Positions 6,100 to 11,166 of a DNA stretch of 11,954 bases are shown here, piece after piece. The stretch is from an uncultured Clostridia bacterium (GTDB taxonomy: Bacteria; Bacillota; Clostridia; TANB77; CAG-508): contig CAPYID010000048.1 in NCBI GenBank assembly GCA_948739805.1, forward strand, positions 1 to 11,954, given 5' to 3'. A program made the translations under genes and the position numbers. Within the stretch, counting starts at the first letter, position 1. Every line of letters starts with the position of its first letter. The notes under the pieces are model-generated. The model was not told the DNA's origin, ran no database searches, and was given only the letters and a program-made list of their open reading frames with translations.

Positions 6100-6894
6100 A
6101 TGAGTGAATCTAATATTAAGAATATAAATTTTCATAGTGATATACTAGATAAAGAAATGGGAATAAATGTGTATTTGCCAAAAGAATATAAAGAAATTGG
6201 AAAGCCACTACCAGTATTATATTTTCTTCATGGTAGAAGTGGAAATGAAAGCATTATGTACGATTTGAATATAAATGTAAAAGCAGATGAAATGATAGAA
6301 AATGGGAAAATAAAGCCATTAGTAATTGTTTGCCCTAGAATTGAAAACAGTAGAGGAGTAAATTCATCTTCAATAAGCAAAGAAGTATTAAGTCCAGGAA
6401 ATAGTGGGATTATCATAAATGTTGGAATGTATGAAGATTACTTTATAAAAGAAGTTATACCTTTAATTGATAAAGAGTTTAATACAATAAAAACAAAGGA
6501 AGGTAGATATATAGGTGGTATTTCAGCAGGTGGGTATGCAGCACTTCATAATTCATTTAGACATCAAGATTTATTTAGCAAAGTTGGAGGACACATGCCT
6601 GCAATGGAACTAACTTTAGAGGAAGAAGATACACCATATTTTAAAGATATGTCAGTATGGGAAAAATATGATCCTATAACGATTGCTAAAAATAATGAAA
6701 TTTCAAAAGATATTAAGGTATATCTTGATGCAGGAAATCAAGATGAGGGACATTTTTATGAGGGATGTAAAGTTTTACAAGAAATATTGGATAAGAAACA
6801 AATAACATCTCAAAACCATATTTATGAAGGACACCACAATGGAGAATATATAATATCAAACCTAGAAAAATATTTAGAATTTTATAATTCATAA
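6100..6894 (+). CDS. putative esterase (esterase D / PF00756-like alpha/beta hydrolase)
   Basis: This 264-aa protein has the putative-esterase layout: INVYLPKEY (22-30), then the oxyanion segment LYFLHGRSGNE (40-50), the nucleophile elbow GGISAGGYAAL (139-149, Ser142), a probable acid in YLDAGNQDEG (Asp210 or Asp215) and the catalytic His in EGHHNGEY (His245). No signal peptide is present, so it is cytosolic. Members of this fold cleave small acyl esters, S-formylglutathione, siderophore lactones or feruloyl groups; which one cannot be read here. AGGAG at 6086-6090 sets the start. It is the first gene of a four-gene unit, 22 nt before the CAT-like acyltransferase, so acyl-ester chemistry on a shared small molecule is plausible. 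Confidence 0.88.
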   Translation: MSESNIKNINFHSDILDKEMGINVYLPKEYKEIGKPLPVLYFLHGRSGNESIMYDLNINVKADEMIENGKIKPLVIVCPRIENSRGVNSSSISKEVLSPGNSGIIINVGMYEDYFIKEVIPLIDKEFNTIKTKEGRYIGGISAGGYAALHNSFRHQDLFSKVGGHMPAMELTLEEEDTPYFKDMSVWEKYDPITIAKNNEISKDIKVYLDAGNQDEGHFYEGCKVLQEILDKKQITSQNHIYEGHHNGEYIISNLEKYLEFYNS

Positions 6895-6916
6895 ATTCAA
6901 ATTATGGAGGAAAATG

Positions 6917-7534
6917 ATGAAAGAAATAGATCCAAAACAAACTAAAAGAGCAAAAGCCTATGAATTATGGATGAAAGCACCTAATCCAATGGTAACATTT
7001 TTTAAAACTTTAGATGTAACACCACTTGTCAATAAGAGTAAGAAAAGCAAATTAAAGTTTAATATGTTATTGGATTATTGCATTGGTAAAGTAGCTTCTA
7101 ATATAGAAGAATTTTATTTACTTCCAGTAGGAGATAAACTAATTCAATATGATACAATTGCAGTAAATACTATTGTAAAAAATAAAGATGGTGAAGTAAG
7201 CTCATGTGATATATTATATACAGATGATTTGGATAAATATAATACAGATTATTTAAAATATACACAGGAAGTAGGCAAAACTTGTAATGATAGAGATTTA
7301 ACTGATAGTATGGTAATTGGAACATCTGCTATTATAGATACAGAACTTGATGGAGCAGTTGGAATGAATAGTGGAATTTTTAATAATCCATTTATATTAT
7401 GGGGTAGATATAAGAAGAAGTTTTTTAAATACTATCTTACAATTTCATTCCAATATCATCACACTCAAATGGATGGATCTCATGCAGGTAAATTTTTAGC
7501 AAACTTGCAAAAAGAAATTTATAATTTTAGATAA
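6917..7534 (+). CDS. chloramphenicol acetyltransferase-like (CatA-like) O-acyltransferase
   Basis: This 205-aa protein resembles the type A CAT fold. The catalytic motif HHTQMDG (181-187) corresponds to the CAT H-H-x-x-x-D-G, with catalytic His182 and structural Asp186, and is preceded by SFQY and followed by SHAGKFLANLQ, as in CATs. LWGRYKKK (161-168) fits the position of the MGKY segment. The P-W-x-S-F-T stretch that carries the intermediate-stabilising Ser of classical CATs is not recognisable, so activity on chloramphenicol is doubtful. Acetyl-CoA-dependent acylation of another hydroxyl compound is the better guess. ATG 6917 is preferred over 6914 because GGAGG (6906-6910) is 6 nt away rather than 3. 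Trimeric cytosolic enzymes are the family norm. Confidence 0.82.
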   Translation: MKEIDPKQTKRAKAYELWMKAPNPMVTFFKTLDVTPLVNKSKKSKLKFNMLLDYCIGKVASNIEEFYLLPVGDKLIQYDTIAVNTIVKNKDGEVSSCDILYTDDLDKYNTDYLKYTQEVGKTCNDRDLTDSMVIGTSAIIDTELDGAVGMNSGIFNNPFILWGRYKKKFFKYYLTISFQYHHTQMDGSHAGKFLANLQKEIYNFR

Positions 7535-7539
7535 GCATA

Positions 7540-7555
7540 TAGTAATTTATTACTA
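7540..7555 (+). repeat. 16-bp palindrome between CatA-like and SufBD-like genes
   Basis: TAGTAA (7540-7545) and TTACTA (7550-7555) are perfect inverted arms separated by TTTA. There is no T-tract after it, so it is not a normal terminator. It could be an operator, an RNA-processing hairpin within the operon, or chance in AT-rich DNA. Confidence 0.4.
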
Positions 7556-7584
7556 GAATCAGTGATTTGAAAGTGAGATATAGT

Positions 7585-8016
7585 ATGGAAGATTTAATAC
7601 AAAACTTATACAATTTGGACAATAAAGTAGCATATAGTTGCTTAAAAGAACTCGAACAAATAGCCTATACAAGTAATGAAGTATATAAGTTTTTTGAAAC
7701 ATTTGTAGAAATGTTAGATAATAAAAACTCATATATAAGAACAAGAGGTATTGTTTTAATTTCAAGTAATGCAAAATGGGATAACGATAACAAAATAAAT
7801 TCAATAATAGATAAATTTTTAGAGCATATTGAAGATGAAAAGCCAATTACTGCAAGACAATGTATAAAATCGTTAGAAAATATAATCAAATATAAAAAAG
7901 AACTTGAACCAGTAATAAAAGAACGATTACTAAAAGTAAATTATTTAAAATATGAAGATAGTATGCAAAGTTTGATATTTAAAGATGTAGAAAAAATATT
8001 AAATTTAATTAAATAA
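7585..8016 (+). CDS. HEAT-repeat-like helical protein ('SufBD protein' family of clostridia)
   Basis: The 143-aa product is predicted all-helical, with repeating paired helices in HEAT-like spacing: AYSCLKELEQIAYTS (16-30), FFETFVEMLDNKNSYIRTRG (36-55) and EKPITARQCIKSLENIIKYK (85-104). The blocks SYIRTRGIVLISSNAKWD and ITARQCIKSL match proteins that databases label 'SufBD protein'. That label is misleading, as no SufB or SufD beta-helix domain is present. A scaffold or protein-binding role is inferred from the fold. ATG 7585 is chosen with weak SD AAGTGAG; a TTG at 7567 or GTG at 7573 would lengthen it by 6 or 4 residues. It lies between two enzyme genes of the same operon. Confidence 0.72.
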   Translation: MEDLIQNLYNLDNKVAYSCLKELEQIAYTSNEVYKFFETFVEMLDNKNSYIRTRGIVLISSNAKWDNDNKINSIIDKFLEHIEDEKPITARQCIKSLENIIKYKKELEPVIKERLLKVNYLKYEDSMQSLIFKDVEKILNLIK

Positions 8017-8043
8017 ATTACATTTGAAATGGAGATATAATAA

Positions 8044-8739
8044 ATGAGAATTTTAACAATTATTGGAACACCACATAAAGGAAATACAAGAGCAATAACT
8101 GATTTGTTCTTAAATGAATTTAAAGATAGAAAGACTGAATTTGACGAAATTGTGCTTCCAACTGATTTTGGAGAGTTGTGTTATGGATGTGCAAATTGCA
8201 TATTAAAAGGTGAAGAAAGTTGCCCTCATTTTAGTTCAGTTAGTCCAATAATTGAAAAAATAGAAAAGGCAGATTTAATTGTAATTGCTACACCTATATT
8301 TGTTATGTCTTGCTCTAGTGGATTAAAAGCATTATTAGACCATTTGGCTTATATGTGGTTAGTACATAGACCAAAAGAAAGTATGTTTAAGAAAGTAGGT
8401 TTAATTATTACTTCAGCAGGAGGATCAGGAGTAAAAGACACAGTTAAATTAATAAAGAATAATATGTTTTACTTGGGAATACCTAAAATTTATAATTATG
8501 GGGTTACTACAATGAAAATGGGTGGTAATTATATAGACTATAAAAACAAGGATAAAATTAAAAAGCAAGTGAAGAATAAAGCAAATAAAATAAAAAGAAG
8601 TTTAAAAAATAAAAAAGTAGGATTAAAAACACGATTCTTCTTCAATATGTTTGGAATGACACAAAAAAATGGGTGGAATAAAACTGATTCTGATTATTGG
8701 AAAAATAAAGGATGGCTTGAAGGGAAAAAGCCATATTAA
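8044..8739 (+). CDS. flavodoxin-fold, iron-sulfur flavoprotein-type FMN reductase
   Basis: This 231-aa protein begins with a flavodoxin-like strand and FMN-phosphate loop, IIGTPHKGNTRAIT (6-19). Cysteines follow at 46, 49, 52 and 60 (CYGCANC, then SCPH), a C-x2-C-x2-C-x7-C array like the compact motif that binds [4Fe-4S] in the Isf family. ATPIFVMSCSSGLKALLDHL (79-98) forms the second FMN-binding and dimer region, and LIITSAGGSGVKD (119-131) the third. After about 160 the chain becomes very basic (165-200), then aromatic (NGWNKTDSDYWKNKGWLEG). The likely role is cytosolic electron transfer or reduction of a small molecule such as a quinone or nitro compound. SD GGAG at 8031-8034 is 9 nt from the ATG. 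It is the last gene of the operon. Confidence 0.85.
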   Translation: MRILTIIGTPHKGNTRAITDLFLNEFKDRKTEFDEIVLPTDFGELCYGCANCILKGEESCPHFSSVSPIIEKIEKADLIVIATPIFVMSCSSGLKALLDHLAYMWLVHRPKESMFKKVGLIITSAGGSGVKDTVKLIKNNMFYLGIPKIYNYGVTTMKMGGNYIDYKNKDKIKKQVKNKANKIKRSLKNKKVGLKTRFFFNMFGMTQKNGWNKTDSDYWKNKGWLEGKKPY

Positions 8740-8785
8740 AATGGTATTGATAATAAAAAGAATTATTAAAATAGAAAAATATATT

Positions 8786-8825
8786 ATGCAAAATGTAAAG
8801 TTTGAGTTGCATTTTGCATTTTTTT
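8786..8825 (+). terminator. rho-independent terminator after the flavoprotein gene
   Basis: ATGCAAAATG (8786-8795) and CATTTTGCAT (8810-8819) form a perfect 10-bp stem with a 14-nt loop, followed by seven T (8819-8825). It ends the operon that begins at 6040. An overlapping second pairing (8805-8811 with 8832-8838) is described among the findings. Confidence 0.85.
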
Positions 8826-8833
8826 ATAAAGTG

Positions 8834-8871
8834 CAACTGGAAGTTGATAGTATTTTAAGAAGAACTACACT
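8834..8871 (+). promoter_or_regulatory. probable promoter and small dyad for the XRE regulator gene
   Basis: TTGATA (8844-8849) and TACACT (8866-8871) are 16 nt apart and end about 30 nt before the ATG at 8901. A small dyad CAACT-GGA-AGTTG (8834-8846) overlaps the -35, a plausible autoregulatory site for the XRE protein. The -10 is only 4 of 6 to consensus, so this is moderate evidence. Confidence 0.45.
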
Positions 8872-8900
8872 AAAATTAAAGATGAAGGAGGAGTAGTCTA

Positions 8901-9293
8901 ATGAAATTTGGAGAAAATTTATATAATTTAAGAAAAGCAGCTAAAATGAGCCAAGAAAAATTAGCAGAAAAAATGGATGTTACTAGACAAAGTGTATCAA
9001 AATGGGAGAATGGAGAAAGCTACCCAGAAATGGAAAAGATAATGAAATTATGTGATGTTTTTCATTGTAAAATAAACGATTTGGTACACGAAAATATGGC
9101 AGATATAGATTCATTAGATGAAGAGATAAAAATGAGTGTAGTTAAATTTAAAGAAGAAAAGCAGAAAAAGATTAAAGGAATCAGTAAAGCAATTTATATT
9201 CTTGCAAGAATAGGAAAAATCCTTATAACAATAGCATTTCCAATAATAATATTTTTATTAATAGTTACACCTATATTCATAAGTAATATATAA
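8901..9293 (+). CDS. XRE-family HTH regulator with TM helix, N-terminal fragment of a broken gene
   Basis: The 130-aa product begins with a clear helix-turn-helix of the Cro/C1 type: FGENLYNLRKAAKMSQEKLA (3-22), VTRQSVSKWENGESYPEMEK (27-46) and LCDVFHCKINDLV (50-62). A basic helix (82-96) and a TM segment (about 106-127) follow. SD GGAGGAG precedes the ATG. Homologues I know of this type continue for some 150 more residues, with an outside segment and several TM helices. Here TAA 9291-9293 stops the chain right after the first TM, but the same frame stays open and protein-like for 66 more codons. The truncated protein may still bind DNA at the membrane; loss of the sensory half should change its control. 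Confidence 0.8.
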   Translation: MKFGENLYNLRKAAKMSQEKLAEKMDVTRQSVSKWENGESYPEMEKIMKLCDVFHCKINDLVHENMADIDSLDEEIKMSVVKFKEEKQKKIKGISKAIYILARIGKILITIAFPIIIFLLIVTPIFISNI

Positions 9294-9844
9294 TTAAAGG
9301 ATAATACGATTGTATTTAAAGGAGCAAGGATAGATGACAAAATAACGATAACAGAAGAAAACTCAAATGATGGTGTAAATTTACAACTAAAAGCAAATGG
9401 TATTTTAATTGCTGATGAAAGAAACCAAGATACAATTTTACAAATGAAAAATGTGTTAGAAAACAATTCTAAAGGACAAATAATACTTTCCTAGAATTAG
9501 GATATGTGTGTTTAATAATTTGTTTAATATTATATAGAATGACATTAAGTAGACTAGAAAAATTATTTATAAACATAAATGAGGGAGATACTCCATTTAC
9601 ATTAGAAAATGTTAAATATATTAAAGAAATGGCAAAACTTATGATTATAGCACTTATTTTACCAAGTGGCGGCGGAATCATATTTGAAAAAATACTGGCA
9701 ACAGATTTAGATGTAGGTTTTGAATTGTTTGATATAGTACAAATATTATTCTTATTTGGAATCTCATATATATTTGAATATGGATATGAATTACAACAAG
9801 ACACAAAAGCCAAAATGTATGGGGAGGTATCTGACAATGAATAA
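9294..9844 (+). pseudogene. C-terminal remainder of the XRE-membrane regulator (DUF2975-like), nonsense and frameshift
   Basis: From 9294 the frame of the upstream HTH gene continues open to TAG 9492-9494 and encodes an extracytoplasmic segment starting LKDNTIVFKG and ending NNSKGQIILS. Coding sense then moves to the next frame (read from about 9488; GTG at 9506 is only a formal start): LELGYVCLIICLILYRM, then LEKLF, EGDTPFTLENVKYIKEMAK, a TM helix (LMIIALILPSGGG), another TM (IVQILFLFGISYIFEYGYE) and the stop at 9842. The EGDTPFTLENVK segment with flanking helices resembles DUF2975 membrane domains. One nonsense codon (9291) plus about a 1-nt deletion between roughly 9480 and 9492 explain the break. 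The otherwise well-preserved sequence suggests recent loss, unless it is a sequencing error. Confidence 0.75.
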
Positions 9845-10091
9845 AAATGGATTTATAAAAGAATTATCTAAGCAAACAGGATATGATGAAGAAAAATGTA
9901 TATTAATAAATAATGTGATAGAAAATTATTTCATATTTGGAAGAAAAAATAAAGACAAAATAATTAAAGATTTACAAATAAAAGCTAGTTTGAATGAAGA
10001 TGATAGCGAGAATGTATATGATATTTCAATGAAAATAATTACTGGAGAAATAAAAAATAAGCTAAAACACCCATTTAAAAACCAAAATTAG
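9837..10091 (+). CDS. small conserved protein coupled to the XRE/DUF2975 gene
   Basis: This 84-aa soluble protein begins MNKNGFIKELSKQTGYDEEK, continues with helical, Lys-rich sequence (GRKNKDKIIKDLQIKA, 35-50) and ends KNKLKHPFKNQN. The first 30 residues faintly resemble the N-terminal helices of HU-like proteins, but there is no DNA-binding arm, so I do not assign it. Its ATG overlaps the end of the upstream broken gene (stop 9842-9844) and uses GGGGAGG at 9821-9827, so translation was coupled to that gene. From memory such small ORFs often follow this type of membrane XRE gene, suggesting a partner. It is intact although its partner is broken. Starts upstream of 9837 lack an SD and overlap the regulator. 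Confidence 0.65.
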   Translation: MNKNGFIKELSKQTGYDEEKCILINNVIENYFIFGRKNKDKIIKDLQIKASLNEDDSENVYDISMKIITGEIKNKLKHPFKNQN

Positions 10092-10099
10092 TTATAGAG

Positions 10100-10127
10100 T
10101 AGGAATTTGAAATATAATTCCTATTTT
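10100..10127 (+). terminator. terminator after the 84-aa gene
   Basis: TAGGAATT (10100-10107) and AATTCCTA (10116-10123) form a perfect 8-bp stem with loop TGAAATAT and a short TTTT tail. It shares the 12 nt TTTGAAATATAA around its loop with the hairpin at 4678-4701. Confidence 0.65.
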
Positions 10128-10130
10128 AAA

Positions 10131-10200
10131 AACAACTATTTAGAAAAAAATCTAAATAGTTGTTGACATCAAAAAAATAAAATAGTATAATCTATTTAGA
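10131..10200 (+). promoter_or_regulatory. consensus sigma-A promoter with repeated operator half-sites for the sdpRI-like operon
   Basis: TTGACA (10163-10168) and TATAAT (10186-10191) match consensus at every base with 17-nt spacing. A perfect 14-bp inverted repeat, AACAACTATTTAGA (10131-10144) and its complement (10151-10164) around six A, ends on the -35. A third CTATTTAGA (10192-10200) lies directly after the -10. These three copies are the likely binding sites of the ArsR/SdpR-type autorepressor encoded next, blocking polymerase from both sides. Confidence 0.8.
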
Positions 10201-10234
10201 TATATATCGAAATACTAAAGTAGAGGTGATTAAA

Positions 10235-10516
10235 TTGGGAATGTCAGAAACATTAAAAGCAATTAGTGATCCTGTAAGAAGAGAGATACTTGAATTATTA
10301 AAAGATGGAAGAAAGACAGCAGGAGAAATATCAAGTAGTTTCAATTTAACAGGAGCAACAGTATCCTATCATTTATCGAACTTAAAAAAAGCAAATCTAA
10401 TAACTGAAACGAAACAAAAGAACTTTATATTTTATGAGTTGAATAGTTCTGTATTTGAAGATGTTTTAGTATGGATTTATAAGTTGGGAGGAAATAAGAA
10501 TGGAAAAGAAAAATAG
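10235..10516 (+). CDS. sdpR: SdpR-type autorepressor, ArsR-family winged HTH
   Basis: This 93-aa protein matches the ArsR winged helix of the SdpR type. MSETLKAISDPVRREILELL (3-22) is the family opening, TAGEISSSFNLTGATVSYHLSNLKKANLI (28-56) carries the recognition helix, and NFIFYELN (63-70) is the wing. The metal-binding cysteines of true ArsR/SmtB sensors are absent, as in SdpR. In Bacillus subtilis SdpR represses its own operon and is held at the membrane by SdpI when toxin is present; the same logic is inferred here. TTG 10235 is chosen with SD GAGGTGAT (10223-10230). GTG 10226 lies within that SD and ATG 10241 is rather distant. It overlaps the SdpI-like gene by 17 nt. The symbol is given by family, not by proven orthology. 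Confidence 0.85.
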   Translation: MGMSETLKAISDPVRREILELLKDGRKTAGEISSSFNLTGATVSYHLSNLKKANLITETKQKNFIFYELNSSVFEDVLVWIYKLGGNKNGKEK

Positions 10517-11051
10517 AAAAACACTAATTTTAAGTGTAATTATATGTTTATTACCAATGATTCTAGGTAGCATACTTTACAATAAACTACCAGAACAAAT
10601 GCCAATTCATTTTACAACAAATGATGTAATAGATAATTATGCACATAAAAATTTTGCATTATTTGGGTTACCACTAATTATGGCTATTGTTCAAGCAATA
10701 TGCTTAATTGCTATTAATACAAAATTAAATAAATTAAAAAATGAGGAAAAACCTAAAATATTAAAAATAATGGAATGGTTTATTCCTGTTGTATCAGTGT
10801 TATTTTATGTTATTATGGTAGAAGTACCACTAGGAAGCACAGTATATGTTGGAAAAAGTATATGTTTAATATTAGGAATACTACTTATGATTATAGGAAA
10901 TTATATTCCTAAAATGAGCTATGAGATGAGCAAGACAACATTTCATCCAATGCCTAAAAGTGAGAAGTCATTTAGAAAAATGAGTAAGATTATGGGATAT
11001 TCATTTATTGTAATGGGTATAGTTTTGCTAATAATGATTATATGGATATAG
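10500..11051 (+). CDS. sdpI: SdpI/DUF1648-family membrane protein
   Basis: This 183-aa protein has about five TM helices (8-27, 52-72, 92-110, 117-136, 164-182). DUF1648 comprises the first helix and LPEQMPIHFTTNDVIDNY (30-47) before the second. The second half follows the SdpI pattern with GNYIPKMSYEMS (133-144), a basic loop and SKIMGYSFIVMG (162-173). However, the Gly-Ile-Arg-Thr-Pro-Trp motif usual in SdpI proteins between those parts is not there. SdpI in Bacillus subtilis gives immunity to the SDP toxin and relays its presence to SdpR. No sdpABC toxin genes occur in this window. SD GGGAGG at 10486-10491 lies inside the upstream gene, so the pair is translationally coupled. Membrane protein of this family: sure. 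Immunity function: inference. Confidence 0.8.
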   Translation: MEKKNRKTLILSVIICLLPMILGSILYNKLPEQMPIHFTTNDVIDNYAHKNFALFGLPLIMAIVQAICLIAINTKLNKLKNEEKPKILKIMEWFIPVVSVLFYVIMVEVPLGSTVYVGKSICLILGILLMIIGNYIPKMSYEMSKTTFHPMPKSEKSFRKMSKIMGYSFIVMGIVLLIMIIWI

Positions 11052-11078
11052 CATAAATAAATTAAGAGAAAAGTATAG

Positions 11079-11110
11079 GAAGATATTAAGAAATTAGTAT
11101 CTTCTTTTTT
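11079..11110 (+). terminator. rho-independent terminator after the sdpI-like gene
   Basis: GAAGATATTAA (11079-11089) pairs with TTAGTATCTTC (11094-11104) over 11 bp with one G-U pair and a GAAA tetraloop, followed by six T. It is the strongest terminator in the window. Confidence 0.9.
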
Positions 11111-11111
11111 G

Positions 11112-11149
11112 AAATATGACAGACAGATGTCATATTTATATGCTATAAT
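11112..11149 (+). promoter_or_regulatory. promoter and 10-bp palindromic operator of the WYL regulator gene
   Basis: AAATATGACA (11112-11121) and TGTCATATTT (11128-11137) are perfect inverted arms around GACAGA. They end just before an extended -10, TGCTATAAT (11141-11149). No good -35 exists at the right distance; the dyad occupies that place. The site probably binds the regulator encoded next, giving autoregulation or activation from the -35 position. Confidence 0.65.
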
Positions 11150-11166
11150 ATTGACAGGAGGAAAAT

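Noticed and set aside
5926..6135. - strand open frame across the promoter at 6040
   Set aside because: It spans the DUF2000 3' end, the promoter-operator and the start of the esterase gene, with no independent support.
7559..7846. 95-codon open frame on the - strand
   Set aside because: It lies opposite the HEAT-like gene, encodes a low-complexity Leu/Tyr-rich sequence typical of antisense AT-rich DNA, and has no SD.
7585..8016. Fe-S assembly function suggested by the database name 'SufBD'
   Set aside because: There is no SufB/SufD beta-helix and no suf genes nearby; the sequence is short and HEAT-like.
8669..8896. 75-codon + strand frame across the end of the flavoprotein gene
   Set aside because: It runs through the flavoprotein C-terminus in another frame and then through the terminator hairpin; there is no SD and no protein-like sequence.
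9194..9837. Two - strand open frames opposite the XRE gene
   Set aside because: They mirror the coding strand of a recognisable + strand protein and have no SD or family features.
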